Of a DNA stretch of 64,000 bases, positions 9,116-17,867 are shown in pieces. Position numbers and translations under genes: made by a program. Below the pieces are notes generated by a model. That model did not search any database. It was not told the DNA's origin and saw only the letters and a program-made list of their open reading frames with translations. How positions within the stretch are numbered: position 1 is the stretch's first letter; each line of letters begins with the position of its first letter. Source of the DNA: Pelomonas dachongensis (GTDB lineage Bacteria; Pseudomonadota; Gammaproteobacteria; Burkholderiales; Burkholderiaceae_C); NCBI RefSeq assembly GCF_043555865.1, contig NZ_JBIGHY010000008.1, forward strand, positions 124,001 through 188,000. Reading direction: 5' to 3'.

Positions 9116-10525
9116 ATGCCGAGCGTGACCGAAGTTCAGAAACGTCTCATTCAGCTGCGAACAGCGCTCAACAGCGCCAAGAAGGGTGCAGAAACCTTCG
9201 CCGCCAAACATCCTCGGGCGCTGACCGCCTCGGTCGTGGGCACGCTGAGCTGCTTCGCAGTGACCGCTTTCGGCATTGCGCCGAACGCCCCGGACGCCGC
9301 CGCCCTGCCCAAGCGCACCATCGTCGAGACGCTGGCCGCACCCGACATCGAGGCTCAGCTCGACGAGCTGTCCGCCTACAGCATCGGCCTGACCCGCTCG
9401 GAGGCCACGCGCTCCAGCGACACGCCCGACAGCCTGCTGCGTCGCGCGGGCGCCTTCGACCCGGCCGCCGCAGCCTTCCTGCGCAGCGAGCCCGCCGCGC
9501 GCCGCATCTTCCAGGGCCGCGCCGGCCGCCTGGTGCACGTGACGGCCGATTCGAGCGGCAAGGTGCAGAAGATCGTCGCGCGCTTCCCGGCGGAGAAGTC
9601 GGAACAGCAAGGCAGTCATTTCACACGCCTGAGCATCGAGCGCGACGGCAGCCAGTTCACGGCCCGCACCGAGACCGTGCCGCTGCAGACGCAGATTGCG
9701 CTGGGCAGCGGCAGCATCCGCAGCTCGCTGTTCGCGGCCACCGACGACGCCAAGATTCCCGACAGCATCGCCTCGCAGATGGCCGACATGTTCTCGGGCG
9801 ACATCGACTTCCACCGCGAGCTGCGCAAGGGCGACCGCTTCAGCGTCGTCTACGAGACGCTCACCGCCGACGGCGAACCCGTCAGCTGGGACGGCGGCGC
9901 CGGCCGCCTGCTGGCTGGCGAGTTCACGAACAACGGCAAGACCTATTCGGCGGTCTATTTCAAGGACAGCGCCACCGGCAAGGCCAGCTTCTACGGCTTC
10001 GACGGCCAGAGCAAGCGCCGCAGCTTCCTGGCCAGCCCGATGGAGTTCTCGCGCGTCACCAGCGGTTTCGCGATGCGCTTTCACCCCATCCACAAGACCT
10101 GGCGCCAGCACAACGGCACCGACTACGGCGCGCCCACCGGCACGGCGGTGCGCACCGTGGGTGACGGGGTCGTCGATATCGCGGGCTGGCAGAACGGCTT
10201 CGGCAACGTCGTGCACGTGCGCCACAGCGGCGACCGCACCACGGTCTACGCCCACCTGAGCAAGATCGACGTGAAGAAGGGCCAGCGCATCGAGCAAGGT
10301 CAGCGCATCGGCGCAGTGGGTGCCACTGGCTGGGCCACCGGGCCGCATCTGCACTTTGAGTTCCGCGTCGGTGGCCGCCACATGGACCCACGCATCATTG
10401 CCAAGGCCTCCGAAGCCGTCACGCTGCCCGGCTACGCCAAGGCGCAGTTCCAGCAGACAGTTGCAAGCATCAAAACCCAGCTGGCCGTCGCGGAAACGAT
10501 GGATGGCGTCACCGCCGCCGAGTAA
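9116..10525 (+). CDS. M23 family metallopeptidase (murein endopeptidase-like), membrane-anchored
   Basis: The protein has a short cytosolic N-terminus, one hydrophobic segment at about residues 37-56 that anchors it or acts as a signal, a middle OapA/LysM-like region and a C-terminal LytM (peptidase M23) domain. The zinc site is seen in HNGTDYGAPTGT (H and D of the HxxxD motif) and in the HLHFEF motif. Such enzymes cut peptide cross-links of peptidoglycan. The frame is open from an ATG at 9038, but that start would place a hairpin inside the gene and adds a tail unlike the family, so I prefer the ATG at 9116; a GTG at 9125 is also possible. It overlaps anmK, which recycles peptidoglycan sugars. 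Confidence 0.88.
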   Translation: MPSVTEVQKRLIQLRTALNSAKKGAETFAAKHPRALTASVVGTLSCFAVTAFGIAPNAPDAAALPKRTIVETLAAPDIEAQLDELSAYSIGLTRSEATRSSDTPDSLLRRAGAFDPAAAAFLRSEPAARRIFQGRAGRLVHVTADSSGKVQKIVARFPAEKSEQQGSHFTRLSIERDGSQFTARTETVPLQTQIALGSGSIRSSLFAATDDAKIPDSIASQMADMFSGDIDFHRELRKGDRFSVVYETLTADGEPVSWDGGAGRLLAGEFTNNGKTYSAVYFKDSATGKASFYGFDGQSKRRSFLASPMEFSRVTSGFAMRFHPIHKTWRQHNGTDYGAPTGTAVRTVGDGVVDIAGWQNGFGNVVHVRHSGDRTTVYAHLSKIDVKKGQRIEQGQRIGAVGATGWATGPHLHFEFRVGGRHMDPRIIAKASEAVTLPGYAKAQFQQTVASIKTQLAVAETMDGVTAAE

Positions 10526-11615
10526 GCCGGTGGCGGCCCTGTATATCGGGCTGATGTCGGGCACGTCGCTCGACGGCGTCGATGCCGTGCTCTTCGACGG
10601 CCAGGCCGTGCAAGGCCACGTGCACGCCCCCTTCCCTGCCGCGCTGCGCGATGAGTTGCTGGCGCTGAACACCCCGGGCGCCGACGAACTGCACCGCGCC
10701 GCACTGGCCGCCAATGGTGTCGCGCGCAGCTACGCCGATGTCACCGCCCAGTTGCTGGAAGCCAGCGGCACACGCCGGGACCAGATCGCCGCGCTGGGCG
10801 CCCACGGCCAGACTGTGCGCCACCGCCCAGGCGGATTCGATGGCTACACCACCCAGTTGTTGAACGGCGCCCTGCTGGCGGAGCAGACAGGCATCGACGT
10901 CGTCTGCGACTTCCGCAGCCGCGACGTCGCCGCAGGCGGCCAGGGCGCACCGCTGGTGCCGGCCTTCCACCGCGCGGTGTTCGGCGTTGCAGGGCGCGAC
11001 GTGGCAGTCCTGAACCTCGGCGGCATTGCCAACCTCAGCCTGCTGTTCGCCGACGGCCGCACGGGCGGCTTCGACACCGGCCCGGCCAACTGTCTGCTGG
11101 ATGGCTGGATTGCCCGCCACCAGGGCCATGCATTCGACGCCGACGGCGCCTGGGCGGCCAGCGGGCAGGTGCTGTCGCCACTGCTGGCGGCGCTGCTGGC
11201 CGCACCCTTCTTCGCACTCGCGCCACCCAAGAGCACGGGCCGCGACCTCTTCCACCTCGACTGGCTGGATGCCCAGCTGACACCGGGCTTGGTGCCGGCG
11301 GACGTGCAGGCGACCTTGCTGGAGCTGACCGCCCGCAGCGTGGCCGACGCCCTGCAAGCGCAGATGCCTGGCGCCACGACGCTGATCGCCTGTGGCGGCG
11401 GCGCCCGCAACGGCCGCCTGATGCAGCGCCTGGCTGAACTGCTGCCCCGCGTCGCCCTCCAGAGCAGCGTGGCGCACGGTCTGCCGGTCGATCAGGTCGA
11501 GGCCGCCGCCTTTGCCTGGCTGGCGCAGTGCTTCCAAGAAAAACGGCCGGGCAATCTGCCGGCCGTCACGGGAGCCTCGGGGCTCCGGGTCCTCGGGGCG
11601 CTGCACCCCGCCTAG
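10503..11615 (+). CDS. anmK: Anhydro-N-acetylmuramic acid kinase
   Basis: AnmK phosphorylates 1,6-anhydro-N-acetylmuramic acid released from peptidoglycan, giving N-acetylmuramic acid 6-phosphate for recycling. The N-terminal GLMSGTSLDGVDAVL phosphate-binding loop, GAHGQTVRH, VCDFRSRDVAAGGQGAPLVP, NLGGIANLS and DTGPAN motifs are all present, and the 370-residue length equals the usual size. I used the ATG at 10503, which overlaps the end of the M23 peptidase gene by 23 bp; a GTG at 10530, just after that stop codon, is an equally reasonable start. The coupling of a murein hydrolase with a recycling kinase makes functional sense. Confidence 0.94.
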   Translation: MASPPPSKPVAALYIGLMSGTSLDGVDAVLFDGQAVQGHVHAPFPAALRDELLALNTPGADELHRAALAANGVARSYADVTAQLLEASGTRRDQIAALGAHGQTVRHRPGGFDGYTTQLLNGALLAEQTGIDVVCDFRSRDVAAGGQGAPLVPAFHRAVFGVAGRDVAVLNLGGIANLSLLFADGRTGGFDTGPANCLLDGWIARHQGHAFDADGAWAASGQVLSPLLAALLAAPFFALAPPKSTGRDLFHLDWLDAQLTPGLVPADVQATLLELTARSVADALQAQMPGATTLIACGGGARNGRLMQRLAELLPRVALQSSVAHGLPVDQVEAAAFAWLAQCFQEKRPGNLPAVTGASGLRVLGALHPA

Positions 11616-11619
11616 TTTC

Positions 11620-11985
11620 TTAAACCGAGAAGCTCGATCCGCAACCGCAAGTGGTCGTTGCGTTCGGGTTCTTGATGACGAACTGAGCGCCCTGCAGGTC
11701 TTCCTTGTAGTCGATCTCGGCACCCGTCAGGTACTGCAGGCTCATCGAGTCGATCAGCAACGTCACGCCGTTCTTCTGCATCTGCGTGTCGTCTTCGTTG
11801 ACGGCCTCGTCGAACGTGAAGCCGTACTGGAAGCCGGAGCAGCCACCACCCTGCACGAACACACGCAGCTTCAGGTCCGGGTTGCCTTCTTCGGCCACCA
11901 GGTCGCGCACCTTGTCGGCGGCGCTGTCGGTGAAGACCAGGGGCACGGGGATGTCGGTGGGGAGGGTATCAAGCACGGCGCTCAT
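11620..11985 (-). CDS. erpA: Iron-sulfur cluster insertion protein ErpA
   Basis: The 121-residue A-type carrier delivers Fe-S clusters to apoproteins, including enzymes of isoprenoid synthesis. The three conserved cysteines are present: one in GGGCSGFQYGF and two in the C-terminal CGCGSSFSV. The start ATG at 11985 is preceded by an AGGAGCC Shine-Dalgarno sequence. It converges with anmK, with only four bases between the two stop codons. It lies downstream of rplM-rpsI on the same strand but behind a terminator, so it probably has its own promoter. Confidence 0.95.
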   Translation of the reverse strand: MSAVLDTLPTDIPVPLVFTDSAADKVRDLVAEEGNPDLKLRVFVQGGGCSGFQYGFTFDEAVNEDDTQMQKNGVTLLIDSMSLQYLTGAEIDYKEDLQGAQFVIKNPNATTTCGCGSSFSV

Positions 11986-12041
11986 GGCGGGCTCCTGTGA
12001 ATCTGTCCAGAAACGAATAGATGGATTGTCCGCGCAAAAAC

Positions 12042-12071
12042 AAAAGGCCGCTTCGAGCGGCCTTTTGTGTC
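12042..12071 (-). terminator. Rho-independent terminator after rpsI
   Basis: GGCCGCT and AGCGGCC form a seven-base stem around a three-base loop (12046-12062), flanked by A4 and T4. Read on the minus strand the stem is followed by TTTTGTTTTT, so it ends the rplM-rpsI transcript before erpA. The symmetric A/T flanks could also allow function in the other direction. Confidence 0.85.
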
Positions 12072-12083
12072 CAAGCGCAGAAA

Positions 12084-12476
12084 TTAACGCTTGCTGAACT
12101 GCTTGCGGCGACGGGCGCCGTGCAGACCGACCTTCTTACGTTCGACTTCACGCGCGTCACGCGTGACGAAGCCGGCGCGGCTCAGTTCGGGCTTCAGGGT
12201 CGCGTCATAGTCGATCAGTGCGCGGGTGATGCCCAGGCGCAGCGCGCCGGCTTGGCCGGACTCGCCACCACCATGCACGTTCACCTTGATGTCGAACGCT
12301 TCACCGTTGTTCGTCAGCAGCAGGGGCTGCTTGGCGATCATGATGGAGGTCTGACGACCGAAGTAGACGTCGATGGCCTTGCCGTTGACGATGATCTGGC
12401 CCGTGCCCTTCTTCATGAAGACGCGAGCGACCGACGACTTGCGACGGCCCGTACCGTAATTCCAGTTTCCGATCAT
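12084..12476 (-). CDS. rpsI: 30S ribosomal protein S9
   Basis: The 130-residue protein begins MIGNWNYGTGRRKSSVARVF and ends ARRRKQFSKR, the conserved basic tail that contacts P-site tRNA. GRRK, GGGESGQAGALRLGI and the terminal arginine/lysine run are all typical of bacterial S9. It lies nine bases behind rplM on the same strand in the conserved rplM-rpsI operon and is followed by a terminator. Confidence 0.98.
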   Translation of the reverse strand: MIGNWNYGTGRRKSSVARVFMKKGTGQIIVNGKAIDVYFGRQTSIMIAKQPLLLTNNGEAFDIKVNVHGGGESGQAGALRLGITRALIDYDATLKPELSRAGFVTRDAREVERKKVGLHGARRRKQFSKR

Positions 12477-12485
12477 GGCCGTTCC

Positions 12486-12914
12486 TTAGATCTCGAGAGC
12501 CTTGGGCTGCTGGGCGGTATGCGGATGCGTCGGACCTGCGTAGACCTTCAGCTTCTTCACCATGGCGTAACCGAGCGGGCCCTTGGGCAGCATGCCCTTG
12601 ACGGCCTTTTCCAGCGCGCGGCCGGGGTGCTTGGCTTGCATGTCCTTGAACTTCGTGGCGTAGATGCCGCCGGGGAAGCCGCTGTGACGGTAGTACACCT
12701 TGTCGGTGGCCTTGTTGCCCGTGACACGGAGCTTTTCGGCGTTGACGATGACGATGAAATCACCGGTGTCCACGTGAGGCGTATAAATGGCCTTGTGCTT
12801 GCCGCGCAAACGGAGTGCCACTTCGCTGGCAACACGTCCGAGCACCTTGTCGGTGGCGTCAATCACAAACCACTCGTGCGTCACCTCGGCCGGCTTGGCG
12901 CTGAAGGTCTTCAT
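12486..12914 (-). CDS. rplM: 50S ribosomal protein L13
   Basis: The 142-residue protein starts MKTFSAKPAEVTHEWFVIDA and carries the L13 hallmarks VLGRVASEVA, LRGKHKAIYTPHVDTGDF and KVYYRHSGFPGG. It is an early-assembly protein of the large subunit. It is the first gene of the rplM-rpsI operon. In Escherichia coli L13 represses this operon at translation; a hairpin 16 bases upstream of the start codon here (see separate entry) could serve a similar purpose. Confidence 0.98.
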   Translation of the reverse strand: MKTFSAKPAEVTHEWFVIDATDKVLGRVASEVALRLRGKHKAIYTPHVDTGDFIVIVNAEKLRVTGNKATDKVYYRHSGFPGGIYATKFKDMQAKHPGRALEKAVKGMLPKGPLGYAMVKKLKVYAGPTHPHTAQQPKALEI

Positions 12915-12930
12915 GAGTTACTTTCGATTG

Positions 12931-12952
12931 GCCGGCTCAAAAAAGAACCGGC
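12931..12952 (-). promoter_or_regulatory. Hairpin in the rplM 5' leader (candidate L13 control element)
   Basis: On the minus strand GCCGGTTC and GAGCCGGC can form an eight-pair stem (one G-U pair in RNA) closed by a loop of six U residues. It ends 16 bases before the rplM start codon, so it borders the ribosome-binding site. A role in L13 feedback is inference. Confidence 0.45.
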
Positions 12953-13148
12953 AATGGGTGGCTGAACTTCGACTGGCCTCGGTGCTGTGTCTGTTGCACA
13001 ACCTCTCGGCGCAGCGCACCTGCATTGACAGACGTGCGCTTCAGTTTCTTTCCCGCAGCCTTTTGACGGAAAAGCCCGCGAGTGTAGCAGTGACGCCCAT
13101 GGATTGGAATGCCCCGAGGCGTTAACCTAGCCACAAACCCACCGCGCC
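12953..13148. promoter_or_regulatory. Divergent intergenic region between rplM and the acetyltransferase gene
   Basis: About 200 bp that must carry the ribosomal operon promoter and the start region of the acetyltransferase gene. I could not assign -35/-10 elements with confidence. Confidence 0.3.
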
Positions 13149-13955
13149 ATGCCCGTCAAACGACCACCCTCTGCTGCTCCGGCCCCTTCCGACACGGATT
13201 GGGACGAGGGACTGTCGCCACTGGGACCCGACCCTCGGCCCGCAAAGCCGCCTGCCCCCGCAGCCTCGAAGCCAGGCCCCCAGCCGCTGGCCGGCGCCCG
13301 TGCGGCATGGGAAAGGCTGTCGACCTGGGTGCCCATCCGCTCACTGGCCCGCCGCCACCGCCGCCGCATCGTCGATCACCTGCTCTCGCTGTCCGAGCGA
13401 GACCGCTACCTGCGCTTCGGTTATGCCGCGTCGGACGAGCAGATCCGCAAGTACGCCCAAGGCATCGACTTCGCGCGCGACGAGGTGCTGGGCATCTTCA
13501 ATCGCCGGCTGCAGCTGGTGGCGCTGGCCCATCTGGCGTATGCCCAGCCGCTTCCGGGCCCGTCCCACCGCCGGATGGCGGAATTCGGCGTGTCGGTGCT
13601 GGACGAGGCGCGCGGTCACGGCCTGGGGCGGCGCTTGTTCGACACGGCCGCGCTGCATGCGCGCAACCGCGGCATCGACACGATGTTCATCCACGCACTC
13701 AGCGAGAACCGCCCGATGCTGCGCATCGCAGCCGCTGCTGGCGCGAGCGTGGAGCGAGATGGCGGCGAGTCGGAAGCCTGGCTGCGCCTGCCGCCGGACA
13801 CGGTCGGCTCGCAGGTCGAGCAGGCGCTGGAGCGCCACCTGGGAGAGCTGGATTTCCAGTTCAAGCGCCAGGCACGGGTGCTGAGCGACTTCGTCGACAG
13901 CGTCGCCGAGGTCAAGTCGCACTTCGACGCCTCGGGTCGCGCCGCCAAGCAGTAG
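13149..13955 (+). CDS. GNAT family N-acetyltransferase
   Basis: The 268-residue protein has a proline/alanine-rich, probably disordered N-terminus of about 55 residues followed by a GNAT fold. The acetyl-CoA binding loop is seen as EARGHGLGRRLFD (R-x-x-G-x-G/A type) near residue 155, preceded by the FGVSVLDE beta strand. The protein belongs to a group of GNAT enzymes with a long N-terminal helix common in Burkholderiales. The acceptor is unknown. It is divergent from rplM. Confidence 0.8.
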   Translation: MPVKRPPSAAPAPSDTDWDEGLSPLGPDPRPAKPPAPAASKPGPQPLAGARAAWERLSTWVPIRSLARRHRRRIVDHLLSLSERDRYLRFGYAASDEQIRKYAQGIDFARDEVLGIFNRRLQLVALAHLAYAQPLPGPSHRRMAEFGVSVLDEARGHGLGRRLFDTAALHARNRGIDTMFIHALSENRPMLRIAAAAGASVERDGGESEAWLRLPPDTVGSQVEQALERHLGELDFQFKRQARVLSDFVDSVAEVKSHFDASGRAAKQ

Positions 13956-14097
13956 CAGCTGCCGCAACGGCACCCGATCTCTCAGACCCCTCACCCCCGG
14001 GGGACTCGGGAATAGCGAGTGATGCCTTGTAACCTGATTACGCTACATTGGCCGCGAAGCGCCGCCGGGTCGGCGACAACGCCGCCGAACTTCCGCA

Positions 14098-14985
14098 ATG
14101 GACTTGCCCTACGCCATCTACTGGATTGCCGCGCTCGCCGCCTGCGTGCTGGGCCTGGCCATCGGCCTGGTATGGGCACTGCGGCGCCCGGCGTACGCCA
14201 ATCGCGGGCTCCCGGGAGAGTGGTCACTCACAGCGCGGCCGGTGTTCTCGACGGATGAACGCCGCATCTTCCGCCTGCTGCGCGAGGCATTGCCGCATCA
14301 CGTCGTGCTGTCCAAGCTGCCACTGGTGCGCTTCTGCCAGCCCAACGAGGCCAAGGAAGTCCGTTACTGGTTCGACCTGCTGGGCAGCTCGCATGTAACC
14401 TTCGCAGTCTGCAGCCCCAACGGCCGCGTGCTGGCTGCCATCGACCTGGAGGGCGAACGCGGCACGACGCCCCGCGGCCTGCAGATCAAGCACGCCGTGC
14501 TGTCGGCCTGCCGCGTGCGCTACCTGCGCTGCGCGGCCGACCAGTTGCCCAGCATCGCCGAACTGCAACTGCTGGTGCCGCAAAGCAGCCAGACCCGCGG
14601 CCCGCTGCCCGCGCCCGCCGCCACCAGCCCGGCGCGCCGACGTGTCGGCATGTCCAGCAGCATGGGCCTGGGTGACGAGGAAGCCGGCGCCGACTGGGCC
14701 CAGTTCTCGCAACCGCTGCCCCTGTGGCAGGACGCAGGTGCCTTCAACCATCACGGCAACGGCCACGCCGACCCCTACGCCGAGCCGGCCAACCTGCACG
14801 CGCATCACCCCCAGCGCAGGCCGGTGCTGCAGCCCAAGCAGCCGCGCCACCTGGACACCTCGCGCTACCACCCTCATCACTTGCCCGTGCTGGACGACGC
14901 CGATGACGAGGCCATGATGGACGACATCGTCGGCGTGGTCGTCGACGCCCCGCGCTACGCCAACCAGCGGCCTCACCGCAGCTGA
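14098..14985 (+). CDS. DUF2726 domain protein, membrane-anchored
   Basis: This 295-residue protein begins with a membrane helix (about residues 5-27), followed by a DUF2726 domain (about 45-165) whose typical features VFSTDERRIFRLLREALPHH, VFAVCSP-like strand and AAIDLEG are visible. DUF2726 resembles nuclease-like folds (restriction endonuclease/Zn-ribbon type helicase accessory domains), but no activity is established. The C-terminal 120 residues are low-complexity, rich in histidine, proline and acidic residues, and end with a short acidic segment. It is the last gene before the CRISPR-Cas locus. Confidence 0.7.
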   Translation: MDLPYAIYWIAALAACVLGLAIGLVWALRRPAYANRGLPGEWSLTARPVFSTDERRIFRLLREALPHHVVLSKLPLVRFCQPNEAKEVRYWFDLLGSSHVTFAVCSPNGRVLAAIDLEGERGTTPRGLQIKHAVLSACRVRYLRCAADQLPSIAELQLLVPQSSQTRGPLPAPAATSPARRRVGMSSSMGLGDEEAGADWAQFSQPLPLWQDAGAFNHHGNGHADPYAEPANLHAHHPQRRPVLQPKQPRHLDTSRYHPHHLPVLDDADDEAMMDDIVGVVVDAPRYANQRPHRS

Positions 14986-15498
14986 AGCCGGCCCGGCGAC
15001 ACGCGCCGGACGCATCACGCGCCCCTGGCCGCAGCTCCGGCGACCTCGACGCCGATGGCCGCATGCTGGAGCTCAATTCCTTCGAGGACCACGTCTGATG
15101 CTGCGGCTGGAAGGTTGAGGCGCGGCCGTGGACAAGTTTTCAGCTCGGCGCCCTGGAACGACGCGCAGATGCTGGAAGAGCACGCCCTCGATGCCTCGGT
15201 GGCCGCGCCCTCGACGCTGGCCGGTAGCTGCCCGCTGTTCCATCCCCGGGGTTAGCGCTTGGCCGTCACGTCCGTCCAGGGCGGAGCTGGAAGACACCGA
15301 GGTGCTGCGCTGGATCGGCCTCTTGCTGGCGCAGGAAGGGGTTCGAGAAACTGAGTCGTTGGCTGGGGAAGCTGCCGACGAACAGTCGGCATTTTCGATG
15401 AACAAGGGAAAGCACTGATCAACCCAACCTAACTGGCTCGTCTGGTGAGCCAGCCACCCTCCTAAGCTGGCATGCAAAACAACCTTCGAGGCTCAGGG
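14986..15498. other. Gene-poor gap before cas3 with a palindrome
   Basis: No gene is supported in these 513 bases. Short open frames exist (for example a stretch ending at 15103 and one ending at 15418), but none resembles a family I know and none has good start signals, so they may be remnants. At 15433-15453 CTGGCTC and GAGCCAG form a perfect inverted repeat with a 7-base loop, 45 bases before the cas3 start codon. It could be an operator or a terminator-like hairpin. The cas operon promoter must lie here. Confidence 0.45.
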
Positions 15499-17823
15499 AT
15501 GTTGATTGCACACAGCCAGAACGACACAGGTCACTGGCACGGCCTGACGGCGCATCTCGACAAGGTCGCCGCGCTAGCCGCCGAGTTCTCCTCGGCATGG
15601 GGCGACACGCTCTGGGCCGGGCTGGCGGGCGCCTGGCATGACCTGGGCAAGGCCCGGCCAGGTTTTCAGCGGCACATCCGCCACAACCCCGACGCCCACA
15701 TCGAAAGCCGCGTGCCTGGCGCCGAGAAAACACACTCCGCCGCGGGCGCGCTGCACGCGCGAGCGGAGTTCGGGCGCCTGCTCGACGCACGCAGCGCCGA
15801 TGGCGTGGCTCGCGTGCTGCAGTACCTGATAGCCGGCCACCACGCGGGCCTGGCCGACTGGCAGCCACAAGACGGTCATGGCGGCCTCGCGCCCAGACTG
15901 GCTGAAGCAGCGGCGCAAGCCGAGTACGAAGAAGCTTTGCGGGGCCTCGCAGAAGCCGGCGAGACGCTGCAAGCCGCACCCGACAGTGCAAAGCTCTCGG
16001 CGGCTGCGCGCGCGCTGCTGGGGCAGCGGGAACCACTGGCCCGGTCGCTGGCGCTTCGCATGCTCTTCTCAGCCCTGGTGGATGCCGACTTCCTAGACAC
16101 CGAAAAGCACTTCGACGATGCCAAGGCCACGCGCCGCGCCGACTTTCCGCCGCTGAATGAATACGCTGACCAGCTGCAAGCCCATCTGCACGCACTCAGC
16201 GAGCGCGTGCAAGTCAGCGGTCAAGCCGGCAGCCCCGTCATGGCCGCGCGTGCCGAGGTGCAGCAAGCCTGCCTGGCCAGCGCCGCCCAGCCGCCCGGTG
16301 TCTTCACCCTCACCGTACCCACCGGGGGTGGCAAGACGCTCTCGTCGCTCGCCTTTGCGCTGGAGCATGCACGCCACCACGACCTGCGCCGCGTTGTCTA
16401 CGCCATCCCCTACACCAGCATCATTGAACAGACCGCCAGCGTGTTGGCCGGCATCTTTGGCGAAGGCCGGGTCATTGAGCATCACAGCCAGGCCGAAGCT
16501 GAACCCGGCAACGAAACCACGGCTTCGCGCCTGGCCTGCGAGAACTGGGACTCACCGCTCATCGTCACCACCAACGTGCAGCTGTTTGAGTCGCTCTTCG
16601 CCAACCGCACCTCCCGCTGCCGCAAGCTGCACCGGCTGGCTGGCAGCGTCATCGTGTTGGACGAGGCACAAATGCTGCCACCCGAGTTCCTGCAGCCCAT
16701 CCTCGACGCGCTCAACGTGCTGCTCACCCGCTACCGCATCAGCCTGGTGCTCTGCACCGCGACGCAGCCGGTGCTGACGGACCGCAGCAGCATCGATCCT
16801 CGCAGGGCCTTGCGCGGCCTGCCCCAACCCAAACCCATCATTCCAGCGCCAGGGCGCCTATTCGAGCAGTTGCGCCGTACCGAGATCCGGTGGCCTGAAG
16901 ACCTGAGCACGCCCACTGAGCTGCCCGCGCTCGCCGAACACATCCAGGCCGAGCCCTGCGCACTCGCCATCCTCAACACCCGCAAGGACGCCATCGAACT
17001 GGCACGCCTGCTGCCACGCGACAGCACGCTCCACCTTTCTGCTGCGATGTGCGGCGCCCACCGCGCCCAGGTGATCGCCGACATCCGCGCCCGGCTGGCG
17101 CGCCGTGCGGCGGGCGCCGACGACACCCTGCATGTCATCAGCACCCAGCTCATCGAAGCCGGCGTGGACGTGGATTTCCCCGTGGTCTGGCGCGCACTGG
17201 CCGGCCTGGACTCCATCGCCCAGGCGGCCGGCCGCTGCAACCGCGAGGGCCGGCTTGCCGGCCGCCTGGGCCAGGTGCGCGTTGTCGTGCGGCCCATCCC
17301 GCGCACGCTGGCCCAGTTGCGCAGCGCGGCAGAAACCACCGTCAGCCTGCATGCCGAGGGTCTGCCCGATGCGCTCGCGCCAGAGGCCTTCGAGCGCTAC
17401 TTCAAGCTCTTCTACGCCCGCCAGAAAAGCCACGATGCCTACGGCATCGTCGACCTGCTCAACGAAACCACCGGCCCGATGGAATTCAACTTCCGCAGCG
17501 CCGCAGACCAGTTCAAGTTGATAGACGACGAAGACCAAGCCGCGCTGCTGATCCCGCTGCACCGCAAGCTCGACGGCCACGCCCACCTGGAGCCCCTGAT
17601 CACCCGGCTCGCGCGCGGTGACACCGACCGCTGGTTGCTGCGCAGCGTCCAGCGCTATGTGCTCAACATCCGTCAGCGCCAGCTCGACGAGCTACTCAAG
17701 ACCCGCGCCGTCACGGCGCTTGCCAGCGGCATCCATCTGCTGAAGGACGACAACCGCTACGACGCCCGATTCGGCTTGCTGACTAGCGATAACCCGCTGG
17801 ATGCACTGACGCTCGTGCAATAG
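15499..17823 (+). CDS. cas3: CRISPR-associated helicase/nuclease Cas3 (type I-C)
   Basis: Cas3 is recruited by the DNA-bound Cascade complex and degrades the target strand. The 774-residue product has an N-terminal HD nuclease domain (WHDLGKA with H47-D48, then KTHSAAGALHA and IAGHHAGLADW), followed by a superfamily 2 helicase: Walker A PTGGGKT near 274-280, a DEAQ box at 388-391, and motif VI QAAGRCNREG beginning near 575. Everything needed for activity is visible. I chose the ATG at 15499 (MLIAHSQNDTGHWHGL matches the usual Cas3 N-terminus); an ATG nine codons upstream is less likely. It is the first gene of the operon, 44 bases ahead of cas5c. Confidence 0.97.
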   Translation: MLIAHSQNDTGHWHGLTAHLDKVAALAAEFSSAWGDTLWAGLAGAWHDLGKARPGFQRHIRHNPDAHIESRVPGAEKTHSAAGALHARAEFGRLLDARSADGVARVLQYLIAGHHAGLADWQPQDGHGGLAPRLAEAAAQAEYEEALRGLAEAGETLQAAPDSAKLSAAARALLGQREPLARSLALRMLFSALVDADFLDTEKHFDDAKATRRADFPPLNEYADQLQAHLHALSERVQVSGQAGSPVMAARAEVQQACLASAAQPPGVFTLTVPTGGGKTLSSLAFALEHARHHDLRRVVYAIPYTSIIEQTASVLAGIFGEGRVIEHHSQAEAEPGNETTASRLACENWDSPLIVTTNVQLFESLFANRTSRCRKLHRLAGSVIVLDEAQMLPPEFLQPILDALNVLLTRYRISLVLCTATQPVLTDRSSIDPRRALRGLPQPKPIIPAPGRLFEQLRRTEIRWPEDLSTPTELPALAEHIQAEPCALAILNTRKDAIELARLLPRDSTLHLSAAMCGAHRAQVIADIRARLARRAAGADDTLHVISTQLIEAGVDVDFPVVWRALAGLDSIAQAAGRCNREGRLAGRLGQVRVVVRPIPRTLAQLRSAAETTVSLHAEGLPDALAPEAFERYFKLFYARQKSHDAYGIVDLLNETTGPMEFNFRSAADQFKLIDDEDQAALLIPLHRKLDGHAHLEPLITRLARGDTDRWLLRSVQRYVLNIRQRQLDELLKTRAVTALASGIHLLKDDNRYDARFGLLTSDNPLDALTLVQ

Positions 17824-17867
17824 CCTTCAGCTCAAACGACCTCGATCGTTCCAGCCAGGGAGAACTC

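Noticed and set aside
14986..15418. Small open frames in the gap before cas3 as an accessory cas gene or anti-CRISPR
   Set aside because: No good start signals, no family likeness and conflicting frames; kept only as possible remnants.
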